In this document: piece after piece, positions 1 through 7,643 of the stretch
Position numbering within the stretch: the stretch's first letter is position 1
Layout of the letters: every line of letters starts with the position of its first letter
The notes under the pieces: model-generated
Database searches by the model: none
The model's input: the letters and a program-made list of their open reading frames with translations, nothing else
What the model was told of the DNA's origin: nothing
Virus record (IMG/VR): IMGVR_UViG_3300032753_001573
Span: 1 to 64,000 of that record
Source: a virus
Direction: 5' to 3' (one strand)
Length of the DNA: 64,000 nt
Program-made: the position numbers and the translations under genes

Positions 1-1
1 T

Positions 2-169
2 ACTTCAAATGGAACAGCAGGTGCCAATGCCGGTGGTTCTACTACTGCCGGAAGTGAAGCTGCTGCAACTACTTCAGATGGAACAGCAGGTGACAATGCC
101 GGTGGTTCTACTACTGCCGGAAGTGATGCTGCTGCAACTACTTCAGATGGAAGAGCAGGTGCCAATGCC
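2..169 (+). repeat. 69-bp in-frame tandem repeat, about 2.4 copies visible
   Basis: Units start at positions 2, 71 and 140, each opening with ACTTCA(A/G)ATGGAA. The period of 69 bp equals 23 codons, so copy-number change would keep the frame. The third unit diverges after about 30 bases. The array continues out of the window to the left, so the total copy number is unknown. Confidence 0.85.
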
Positions 170-289
170 GAAAATAGCGATTCTGTTACAAAATATAATG
201 CTGATTTTAACAACACATCTAGCAGTGGATCTGATCAAGATTTAGCAGAATATTATGATGAAGCACCGTCTGAAGGCACAGATGTGTGA
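2..289 (+). CDS. C-terminal part of a repeat-rich protein (partial, 5' end outside window)
   Basis: An open frame enters from the left edge and stops with TGA at 287-289. It encodes a low-complexity Gly/Ala/Thr/Ser-rich chain made of 23-residue repeats, followed by an acidic Asn/Asp/Ser-rich tail ending near EAPSEGTDV. The frame is supported by the 69-bp in-frame repeat and by a plausible C-terminus; the ATG-started frame over the same bases is only a shadow. Next to a collar-domain fibre-like gene, it may be the end of a fibre, adhesin or other virion protein, but that is inference from position and composition. No enzyme motif is visible. Confidence 0.6.
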   Translation, partial: TSNGTAGANAGGSTTAGSEAAATTSDGTAGDNAGGSTTAGSDAAATTSDGRAGANAENSDSVTKYNADFNNTSSSGSDQDLAEYYDEAPSEGTDV

Positions 290-374
290 TCATTTTATTG
301 TATATACATTGTATGATATCTTTCCTTTATACTAGACAGGTAAATATTAGGCGCTTTAATTAAAAGGTTTCATT

Positions 375-1655
375 GTGCCATATAATATTACAAAATCAAA
401 CGGGACCCCTCTTGTTACAGTGCAAGACAATACTGTTAACACATCTGCATCCAGTTTAGCTTTAATAGGTAGAAATGCATTAAATTTTGGTCAGGGATTG
501 AATGATAATTTTGTTTCATTGATGCAAAATTTTTCAAGTGTTAGATCACCTAATAATCCTTTGCAAGGACAGCTATGGTATAATCCAGCTCAACAGACAC
601 TAAGCGTGTATGACGGAATAAGTTGGAAAACATGGACACCGGCGTTTAATGGTATAACAGGTGTAGCATCTGTAAATTTAAATGCTATTGCAACAATATT
701 ATTTGCAACAGTTTATCAAAATCAAATTATTACGGTTACAAGCCATAAAGCAATACCAAGCAATTTATTACCTCATTATGTTGTTATCAACGGGTTTCAG
801 TACAATTTTGCAACATTATTTCCAAACGGAATATTACCGGGAGTAAACATACCATTCCAATATTCAAATAATTTTACATATGGAACATCTACAACTGATA
901 ATGCTACTGTATTTGATAATGATATAGGTATAAACGGTACAGCCCTAGCAGCAAACACATTTGTAAATTCCCCAACAATAACTTTAACTGGGTCATTATA
1001 TGGTAATGCTATTATAACTGGTAGCAGCAATGTTAACATACCTGCAAACATGTCAAATGTTTATATAAATGATTCAAATAAAACAGTTGGCGGAGTTTGG
1101 TCTAACGTTACAGTTAGTGATACTGGTATTGTAACTGGTGTTAGCAATGTTTCAATTAATGATATATTTTTAGCTCTAGGATATCCTACTATTGATACAG
1201 ATTTAATGTCAGTTACTAATATACCAAATACAATGGTTGCTAGAGATGTAAATGCTAATTTTGAAGCAAACATAATGTTTGGTACTGCAACATCTGCATT
1301 TTCTTTTTCAAAGCCAGTTATGCTTGGTATAAATGGCGATGCAGTAGGAGCAGTTAGTTTTGATGGAACTACAGATGTTACGATACAAACTAATTTAGCA
1401 CCAGTTGAAAATTTAGAACAAGGATCTTATAACGTACTCAAAGTAAACAACACCGGTAGAGTAGTATCTGCTATGGTAGTTGACAATATGCCTATAGGCA
1501 GTTTGGTATTAATAGAAAATGAAAATTTGGTACCAACTGGTTGGGTATTATGTTATGGACAAACAATTATTTTACCAGATGGTGGCGAAATTACTGCACC
1601 CGATCTAAGTAATGTTACTGTTTTAGGTAACCAATATATCATGCGAATTTCATAA
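375..1655 (+). CDS. Tail-fibre/collar-type virion protein
   Basis: Starts at GTG 375 (426 aa). The N-terminal 90 residues, with a NFGQGLNDNFVSL stretch and a GQLWYNP segment, resemble an N-terminal module I associate with fibre-like proteins of T4-like environmental phages. The middle is Asn/Thr/Ser-rich and beta-prone. The C-terminus has the pattern PIGSLVL...PTGWVLCYGQ, which matches the phage tail collar domain (typically GxI...P.GWLLCDGQ). It therefore probably forms part of a fibre or short tail spike. The exact role is inferred. The next gene opens the capsid block after about 100 bp. Confidence 0.65.
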   Translation: MPYNITKSNGTPLVTVQDNTVNTSASSLALIGRNALNFGQGLNDNFVSLMQNFSSVRSPNNPLQGQLWYNPAQQTLSVYDGISWKTWTPAFNGITGVASVNLNAIATILFATVYQNQIITVTSHKAIPSNLLPHYVVINGFQYNFATLFPNGILPGVNIPFQYSNNFTYGTSTTDNATVFDNDIGINGTALAANTFVNSPTITLTGSLYGNAIITGSSNVNIPANMSNVYINDSNKTVGGVWSNVTVSDTGIVTGVSNVSINDIFLALGYPTIDTDLMSVTNIPNTMVARDVNANFEANIMFGTATSAFSFSKPVMLGINGDAVGAVSFDGTTDVTIQTNLAPVENLEQGSYNVLKVNNTGRVVSAMVVDNMPIGSLVLIENENLVPTGWVLCYGQTIILPDGGEITAPDLSNVTVLGNQYIMRIS

Positions 1656-1759
1656 ATATAAGAAAATATACCATTTTTTAACCTAAAATCTAAAGATTTC
1701 AAATATCAGCATTAAATAATCTTGAGTCTGTTGATATTTCACAAAAGGAGAGCTATCAC

Positions 1760-2737
1760 ATGAGTAAGAAACTTGAGCAAGTGCTAGAGTATCTGATCGC
1801 AGGCAAGCAGGACCAGGCAAAGGAACTGTTGCATCAGGTATTCATTGAGAAGGCCCGTAAGATCCATGAGGACATCATGAGTCATGATGACATGGAAGAA
1901 GATCACGACCTTGGTGGTGATGAGGGTGACGACTGGAAGCATGACATTATGGGCGACCATGATGAGCATCTAGAAGAGCTCAGCGACGAGATTGACGCTG
2001 AAGAAACTATGGCAGAAGATGAGGACGTCAGCGTTGGTGACGACGACATGATGGACATGCACGACGACATGGGCGGAGACGACATGGGCGGAGACGACAT
2101 GGCTGCAGACGATATGGGCGGCGATGATGCTGAAGGAATGGAAGGCATTGAAGACACCATTGGTGATCTAGAAGATGCACTTGCCGAACTTAAGGCTGAG
2201 TTTGAACGTCTAGAGTCAGGCGAGGAAGATGCTGGCGAAGAAGCTGGTGAAGAAGACGCAGGCGAAGAAGATGCTGGTGAAGAAGCTGGTGAAGAAGACG
2301 CAAGCGAAGAAGATGCTGGTGAAGAGTCATCCGAAGAAGATATGGATGAGAGCTGGCTTGAAGAAGATTGGGACGACCTAGCAGAGGCTATTGACCTCGA
2401 GAAGGTAAAGGTTCCTGCTTCAGGCGAAGTTGGAAGCGGTACATTTAGCTCAGCTGATGCTAATGCAAAGGCAAAGAGCCCAATCGCAACCAGCCAGACA
2501 CAGCGCATGGGTGCTAAGCCAATCAAGACTGATGACAAGCATCACAGCGGTTACAACCGTGAAACTGCTCCAAGCAGCAAGGACATGGGAATCACCAATC
2601 GTCGCAAGACAGCTGAAACAGGAATGAGCAAGGTCAGCAAGGAAGGTAATAGCTCCGCTGCTCTTAACAAGACAGTTTCAGAGTTTGGCATTGATAAGGA
2701 TTCAATGAGTCCTCTAAGCAAGAGCCCAAGGAAGTAA
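1760..2737 (+). CDS. Prohead core protein, gp67-like, expanded acidic
   Basis: 325 aa with a clear ribosome site (AAAGGAG) before ATG 1760. Residues 1-40 have the pattern LEYLIAGKQDQAKELLHQVF, resembling the start of T4 gp67 (a short helical head followed by an acidic tail). Residues about 40-210 are extremely Asp/Glu-rich, with DDMGG repeats and 14-residue EEDAGEEAGE-type repeats. The rest is Ser/Lys-rich. T4 gp67 is only about 80 aa, so this is a much enlarged relative. Its place directly before the protease, scaffold and capsid genes supports a role in the internal prohead core. A long Ser-rich open frame on the other strand is an artefact of the repeats. Confidence 0.65.
   Translation: MSKKLEQVLEYLIAGKQDQAKELLHQVFIEKARKIHEDIMSHDDMEEDHDLGGDEGDDWKHDIMGDHDEHLEELSDEIDAEETMAEDEDVSVGDDDMMDMHDDMGGDDMGGDDMAADDMGGDDAEGMEGIEDTIGDLEDALAELKAEFERLESGEEDAGEEAGEEDAGEEDAGEEAGEEDASEEDAGEESSEEDMDESWLEEDWDDLAEAIDLEKVKVPASGEVGSGTFSSADANAKAKSPIATSQTQRMGAKPIKTDDKHHSGYNRETAPSSKDMGITNRRKTAETGMSKVSKEGNSSAALNKTVSEFGIDKDSMSPLSKSPRK
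2225..2335 (+). repeat. 42-bp coding tandem repeat in the acidic core protein
   Basis: Units opening with GAAGATGCTGG start at 2225, 2267 and 2309 (period 42 bp, 14 codons, Glu/Ala/Gly/Asp-rich). A shorter GACGACATGGGCGGA repeat lies just upstream at about 2059-2105. In-frame slippage would change acidic tail length without loss of function. Confidence 0.8.
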
Positions 2738-2754
2738 TACTCCTTAAATTAGCT

Positions 2755-2790
2755 AAATCACCGCAGTAATCAACACTGCGGTGATTTTTT
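2755..2790 (+). terminator. Rho-independent terminator
   Basis: A 13-bp perfect stem (AAATCACCGCAGT paired with ACTGCGGTGATTT) with a 7-base loop, followed by a T run. It ends the message of the acidic core protein gene and separates it from the protease gene. Confidence 0.9.
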
Positions 2791-2870
2791 GCAAAAAAAC
2801 ACGACATTTGTAGTGTAATTTCAATGATATTACTAAATATTTTTTGGCACTCGAAGGGTACCTAGAAAAA

Positions 2871-3500
2871 ATGAGCATATTAGTAGAACACCTAACTTAT
2901 GATACGGCAAAGGCCGAGGTGATCACCGAGTCAACTGACAATGGTAGCAAGAACTTCTATATGAAGGGGATTTTTGTACAAGGTGGCATCAGAAACCATA
3001 ATGGCCGAGTCTATCCTGTAAATGAGATACGCAAGGCAGTTGAAGCTATCAATGAGAGCATCAAGAGAGAAGCCGGTGTGCTAGGCGAATGTGATCATCC
3101 TCAAGAGCTACAGATACATCTAGATAGAGTGAGCCACAAGATCACTGAGATGTGGATGGACGGTGCTAATGGGTATGGTAAGCTACAGATATTACCCACA
3201 CCTTGTGGGAACATAGTCAGAACATTATTAGAATGCGGTGTGAAGCTAGGTGTTAGCTCACGCGGTTCTGGAAATGTTAACGATAACGGTGAAGTCAGCG
3301 ATTTCGATATGCTGACTGTAGATATAGTTGCTAAGCCAAGTGCGCCTAGTGCATACCCCGTACCAATGTACGAGGCTATCATGAATCGCAGGCATGGCCA
3401 CAAAGTACACGAGCTAGCTGAGGCTGTGAAATTTGATGTTTCCGCACAGAAACATCTAAAGACCATACTCACTGGTTGGATTAATGAATTGAAGTTTTAA
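2871..3500 (+). CDS. 21: Prohead core serine protease (T4 gp21 family)
   Basis: Cleaves scaffold and capsid proteins during head maturation. 209 aa from ATG 2871, close to T4 gp21 (212 aa). Motifs expected for the family are present: GECDHP with the catalytic His and GVSSRG with the nucleophilic Ser, preceded by a YMKGIFVQGG/NGRVYP segment like the N-terminal strand region of T4 gp21. An in-frame TTG at 2844 would add nine residues; I prefer ATG 2871 because homologous sequence starts soon after it. It is followed 15 bases later by the scaffold gene, as in T4. Confidence 0.9.
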   Translation: MSILVEHLTYDTAKAEVITESTDNGSKNFYMKGIFVQGGIRNHNGRVYPVNEIRKAVEAINESIKREAGVLGECDHPQELQIHLDRVSHKITEMWMDGANGYGKLQILPTPCGNIVRTLLECGVKLGVSSRGSGNVNDNGEVSDFDMLTVDIVAKPSAPSAYPVPMYEAIMNRRHGHKVHELAEAVKFDVSAQKHLKTILTGWINELKF

Positions 3501-3515
3501 CAGGAGTTGAGTCTT

Positions 3516-4736
3516 ATGGAAAATCAACTAAAGGAGCTTCTAGAAAACGAGGTGCTTGGCCCAGAAGTCAAGCAGGCGTTGCAGGAAGCATTCAACAACA
3601 AGATAAAAGAAACTGAAACCAAGCTGCAGGAAGCTTATGCTTCTCGCTATGAGCATGACAAATCAGTGCTTGTTGAAGCCATGGACAATATGCTTACCGA
3701 TGCAATCAAGGCAGAACTTTCTGAATTCTCAGAAGATCGTACTGCTCTAATTGCACAGAAGGCCAAGCTAACAAAGGCAACGCTAGCCGCTAAGCGCGTC
3801 TACGAAGCCAAGCTGGCTGAGCATACCAAACTGCTAAACGCTTTCCTAAGCAAGCAGCTTAAGGAAGAAGTAGCAGAGTTTACGGCAGATCGCAAGCGTC
3901 TAGTTACTCAGCGCAAGCAGATGGCAAAAGAAGTACAGTCCATAAAGGAAAGCAGCAAGAAGCAGCTTGCCTCTAGGATTAACAAGTTGGAAGAGTTTGT
4001 GCTCAAGAACCTCTCTGAGGAGATCACAGAATTCCAACAGGACAAAAAGGCTCTAGTTGAACAGCGTGTCAAGCTGGCAGCAGAGAGCAAGAAGAGACTA
4101 CAGGAAACACAGACCAAGTTTGTTGGCAAGGCCGTTAAGCTGATCGATAAGACACTTAACGAAACTATCCGTAACGAACTTGTACAGTGGAGAGACGATA
4201 TCAAGGTTGCTCGTGAGAATAACTTTGGTCGCAGAATCTTTGAAGCTGTAGCAGCAGAATATATGGGCAGTTATCTAAGCGAAGGCAGCGAGATCAAGAA
4301 GTTGCAAAAGCTACTGTCCGAAACCGAGCACAGGCTCATGGAAGCCCAGTCCGAAACCCAGCAGAAGGCCAAACTCATTGAGCAGGCAGAAGCAAAGGTT
4401 AAGGTAGCTAGCGATAAGGCCACCAGGCTAGAAACGCTAAGCGAACTACTGGCACCTTTGAGTCGTGACAAGAAGGCAGTGATGGAAGAAATGCTCAAGG
4501 ACATCAAAACGTCCAACCTAAGAGAAGCTTTCAATCGCTATCTTCCCGCCGTGATCAACGGCAGCGCACAGAGTAGCCCAAGCAAGACAACACTTGCAGA
4601 AACTGCTCAATCAAAGTCCGTGGGGATCACGGGTGATAGGAAGAACAAGCTGAGTGAAGCAGTGGTTGAGGAATCAAACGCAGGCAGCAGCGACATTGCT
4701 TCCATACTATATCTTGCAGGAATAAACAAGGTTTAA
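3516..4736 (+). CDS. 22: Prohead scaffold/core protein (T4 gp22-like)
   Basis: 406 aa from ATG 3516, with CAGGAG 9 bases upstream (the TTG at 3507 is a weaker start). Almost the whole chain is Lys/Glu/Ala/Gln-rich alpha-helical coiled coil, as expected for the core on which the capsid assembles and which the protease later destroys. Possible (L/I)xE cleavage sites are visible near the C-terminus (LAE, LSE). T4 gp22 is 269 aa, so this one is longer. Identity rests mainly on composition and on the strict protease-scaffold-capsid order. Confidence 0.8.
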   Translation: MENQLKELLENEVLGPEVKQALQEAFNNKIKETETKLQEAYASRYEHDKSVLVEAMDNMLTDAIKAELSEFSEDRTALIAQKAKLTKATLAAKRVYEAKLAEHTKLLNAFLSKQLKEEVAEFTADRKRLVTQRKQMAKEVQSIKESSKKQLASRINKLEEFVLKNLSEEITEFQQDKKALVEQRVKLAAESKKRLQETQTKFVGKAVKLIDKTLNETIRNELVQWRDDIKVARENNFGRRIFEAVAAEYMGSYLSEGSEIKKLQKLLSETEHRLMEAQSETQQKAKLIEQAEAKVKVASDKATRLETLSELLAPLSRDKKAVMEEMLKDIKTSNLREAFNRYLPAVINGSAQSSPSKTTLAETAQSKSVGITGDRKNKLSEAVVEESNAGSSDIASILYLAGINKV

Positions 4737-4750
4737 GGAGAACTGAACAA

Positions 4751-5950
4751 ATGAGCAAGAATCTATTTGAAACTCATTGGACGGCTACCAAGACCGCTCT
4801 TTGCGAAGGCCTAAGCGGCAACCGCAAGAAGGTTATGGAGGTCATCCTCGAGAACACTAAGAAGGATTTGCAGGGCAAGTCCGGTATATTGTTTGAGAGT
4901 GCAACACCAGGTGCTACAAGCGCAGGTAACGTTGCTACCCTAAACAAGGTAATACTCCCAGTGATTCGTCGTGTAATGCCAACTGTCATTGCTAACGAAA
5001 TCATCGGTGTGCAGCCAATGACTGGTCCAGTTGGCCAGATCCATACACTGCGCGTTCGCTACGCTGATACGTTTGGTTCACCAAACCCAGTTACAGCTAG
5101 CACAGAAGCTCTAAGCCCATTCGATATCGCTAAGTTCTACAGCGGTAATGGCAACAGCAACTATCCAAAGGCTGCTCCAGTTGGAGTGCTTGAAGGTACT
5201 GCTGGTAAGCGTTTGAACATCCAGATCCTCAAGGAGACCGTTGAGGCTAAGACTCGTAAGCTTAGCGCACGTTGGACCTTTGAGTCAGCTCAGGATTCTC
5301 AGGCTCAGCAGGGCATTGACATCGAGGCTGAAATTATGGCAGCTCTCGCACAGGAAATCACCGCAGAAATCGACCAGGAGATTCTAACCTCTCTCGGCGT
5401 TCTTGCTGGTACCACACTAACATACGATCAGGGCGCAGTAAGCGGTACCGCTACCTACGTTGGCGACGAGCACGCTGCTCTTGCTATCTTGATCAATCGT
5501 GCAGCTAACTTGATTGCTGCTCGTACACGTCGTGGCGCTGGTAACTGGGTAGTTGTGAGCCCAACCGCTCTCACCATCCTCCAGTCAGCAACGACTTCTG
5601 CATTTGCACGTACTACCGAAGGCACGTTCGAGGCTCCAACCAACACCAAGTTCGTTGGTACCCTCAACAACAGCATGCGCGTTTACGTAAACCAGTATGC
5701 AGCTGATGACACCAACGTTCTCGTTGGTTACAAGGGCCCGGGCGAAATAGATGCCGCAGCGTACTATTGCCCCTACGTCCCACTAACAAGCTCAGGCGTC
5801 ATCATTGATCCAAATACCTTCGAACCAGTAGTAAGCTTTATGACTAGGTATGGTTACCTAGAGCTATCCAACACTGCAAGCAGCTTGGGTAACGCAGCTG
5901 ACTACCTCGCAGGAATTGGAGTTAATACTGCACACTTGAAGTTCCTATAA
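4751..5950 (+). CDS. 23: Major capsid protein (T4 gp23 family)
   Basis: 399 aa, ribosome site AAGGAG upstream of ATG 4751. The segment VILPVIRRVMPTVIANEIIG followed by VQPMTGPVGQI aligns by eye with the region of T4 gp23 just after its maturation site. The expected site is visible as ILFE|S at residues 49/50, where gp21 would remove a 49-residue propeptide. The C-terminal SFMTRYGYLE segment is also gp23-like. It is shorter than T4 gp23 (521 aa), as in many marine T4-like phages. Codon use is more GC-rich than in neighbouring accessory genes, consistent with high expression. Confidence 0.95.
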   Translation: MSKNLFETHWTATKTALCEGLSGNRKKVMEVILENTKKDLQGKSGILFESATPGATSAGNVATLNKVILPVIRRVMPTVIANEIIGVQPMTGPVGQIHTLRVRYADTFGSPNPVTASTEALSPFDIAKFYSGNGNSNYPKAAPVGVLEGTAGKRLNIQILKETVEAKTRKLSARWTFESAQDSQAQQGIDIEAEIMAALAQEITAEIDQEILTSLGVLAGTTLTYDQGAVSGTATYVGDEHAALAILINRAANLIAARTRRGAGNWVVVSPTALTILQSATTSAFARTTEGTFEAPTNTKFVGTLNNSMRVYVNQYAADDTNVLVGYKGPGEIDAAAYYCPYVPLTSSGVIIDPNTFEPVVSFMTRYGYLELSNTASSLGNAADYLAGIGVNTAHLKFL

Positions 5951-5982
5951 AACATAGTAACTTCAATAAGTTATATAAAAAT

Positions 5983-6009
5983 AAAACCCAGGAGAAATCC
6001 TGGGTTTTT
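5983..6009 (+). terminator. Rho-independent terminator after capsid gene
   Basis: An 11-bp stem (AAAACCCAGGA paired with TCCTGGGTTTT), GAAA tetraloop and terminal T run. It isolates the highly expressed capsid operon from the endonuclease genes downstream. Confidence 0.92.
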
Positions 6010-6042
6010 ATTAGACTTGTTTTTAATCGAATATACCAATCA

Positions 6043-6073
6043 TTGACAATTACACCTTAACCTTGCATAAATA
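6043..6073 (+). promoter_or_regulatory. Overlapping sigma70-like and late-type promoter motifs
   Basis: TTGACA at 6043-6048 is followed after 17 bases by CATAAA, and the same bases form CATAAATA (6066-6073), one base from the T4 late octamer. The octamer ends 4 bases before ATG 6078, so a late transcript would start at or after the start codon. Function is inferred. Confidence 0.4.
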
Positions 6074-6077
6074 TATC

Positions 6078-7643
6078 ATGCAAGACGCTATTTTAAACAA
6101 AGTACACGAGATCATAAAAACATCTAAACCAGATGGTATTGTTACACGACTAAGACATAATGAAGAATTGTGGCCTGTAATTTTAAAATTTACAGAAAAT
6201 TTTAGTTTTAAAAATAAGGCTGAACAAGTTTATTTTTATTCTCAACAATTAAAATCTACGCCTATTTGTAAATGCAGTAAACCTTTAACATTTGTATCTA
6301 TCACGTCAGGCTACAGAGAATTCTGTAGTAGATCCTGTAAATATGCTAAAGAAGCTGCTTTAGATAGACGTGTAGCAGCAATGAAGGCGAATGGCGGTGT
6401 GGGTTTAGCAAATCCTAAAACATATCTGAAAGCGAAAGGTAAACTACAAGAAAAACATGGTCTAGATGTAACCAATCCTGGACAGATTAAAAGTCATATA
6501 CATAACATGACTGTAAATAATCCAATGTTTATAGAAAAAAATAGAAAGAAATTAAAAACTATATTTGAAGAAAAATATGGAAAAGATAGATTTAATCCGG
6601 GATTACGCAATTGTACTGATACCCAATTAGATTTACTTTCTGACATAGATAAATTTTCAGAAATTATTAAAGGAAAGAGTGCAGTTTCAGTTGCAAAAGA
6701 AACAGGGTTAAACCATTCTACTATAATGAGAAGAGCACATAAATTTGATTTATTAAATACTATGATTTATAAGCCACAAAGTGCAATGGAACATGATTTA
6801 AAAATTTGGTTAGATAGTAACCGTATATCCTATCAACAACATAATAGATCTATTTTACAAAATAATTATGAGTTAGATTTTTATTTCCCTCAATGGAATT
6901 TTGCAATTGAGTTACATGGGTTATTTCATCATGCTGAAATAGCAAGCAATAAAGATAAAACTTATCATGTACAAAAATATAAAGGTTGTCAAATAAAAGG
7001 TGTTCAATTATTACAAATTTGGCAAGACGAATATTGGCAGTACAAAGAAGTAGTTCAAAGTAAGATATTATATCTAGCAAATTTAATTACTAATAAAATA
7101 CCTGCTAGAAAATGTAAATTGGCACCATTGACTAATACAGAACTTGAACGTGATTTTATGAATAAAAATCATATACAGGGATTTGCAGACTATAGGCAAT
7201 GGAGTTTAGGTGCATGGTATAATGATAAACTAGTTGGAGTAATGGCATTTTCTAATCAAATGAACAGATTAGAATTGGTAAGATATGCTACTACAATTGA
7301 TAGTGTTATATCAGGATTGTTTTCAAAAATGCTTAAAAAATCAATAGAAGAATTTAAATTTATAGGCACAATCATTAGTTTAAGTGATAACAGAGTCAGT
7401 AATGGTAGACTTTACCTGAATAGCGGATTTTCTTATTTAGAAGAGTTAAAGCCAGGACATTGTTATACTACTGATTATAATAGTCGTATTAATAGACAGC
7501 ACTGCATGAAAACAAAGCTAATTAAGAGACATAATTTAGACCCTGATATTGCTAATGTAATGACAGAATGGGAGTTAGCACAAGAGTTAGGGTATGACAG
7601 GTTGTGGGATGCGGGTAAAATTAAATGGAGTTATAATATATGA
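6078..7643 (+). CDS. Homing-endonuclease-like protein with Vsr-like PD-(D/E)XK domain
   Basis: 521 aa from ATG 6078; the in-frame TTG at 6063 lies in the promoter, and the paralogue's N-terminus aligns with the ATG. Visible parts: a Cys cluster (CKCSKP then CSRSC) like a zinc finger at residues about 70-95; repeats of the KYGxxxxNPG type; a helix-turn-helix-like SVAKETGLNHSTIMRRA near 215; a nuclease core with ELDFYFP then AIELHG at about 265-282, as in very-short-patch-repair-like homing nucleases; and a C-terminal domain with ARKC, IQGF and RLYLNSGF motifs shared with the next gene. It probably cuts DNA near its own insertion site beside the capsid gene. Composition is much more AT-rich than gene 23. 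Confidence 0.7.
   Translation: MQDAILNKVHEIIKTSKPDGIVTRLRHNEELWPVILKFTENFSFKNKAEQVYFYSQQLKSTPICKCSKPLTFVSITSGYREFCSRSCKYAKEAALDRRVAAMKANGGVGLANPKTYLKAKGKLQEKHGLDVTNPGQIKSHIHNMTVNNPMFIEKNRKKLKTIFEEKYGKDRFNPGLRNCTDTQLDLLSDIDKFSEIIKGKSAVSVAKETGLNHSTIMRRAHKFDLLNTMIYKPQSAMEHDLKIWLDSNRISYQQHNRSILQNNYELDFYFPQWNFAIELHGLFHHAEIASNKDKTYHVQKYKGCQIKGVQLLQIWQDEYWQYKEVVQSKILYLANLITNKIPARKCKLAPLTNTELERDFMNKNHIQGFADYRQWSLGAWYNDKLVGVMAFSNQMNRLELVRYATTIDSVISGLFSKMLKKSIEEFKFIGTIISLSDNRVSNGRLYLNSGFSYLEELKPGHCYTTDYNSRINRQHCMKTKLIKRHNLDPDIANVMTEWELAQELGYDRLWDAGKIKWSYNI

Noticed and set aside
2-169. Possible CRISPR-like array at the left edge
   Set aside because: Units are contiguous 69-bp coding repeats without unique spacers.
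1656-1759. tRNA or small RNA genes in intergenic gaps
   Set aside because: Gaps are short and, where structured, hold simple terminator or leader hairpins; no cloverleaf was seen by eye. A covariance-model scan of the window would settle this.
1903-2538. Long Ser-rich open frame on the minus strand
   Set aside because: It is the reverse reading of the GAA/GAC-rich repeats of the acidic core protein; no ribosome site or separate promoter.
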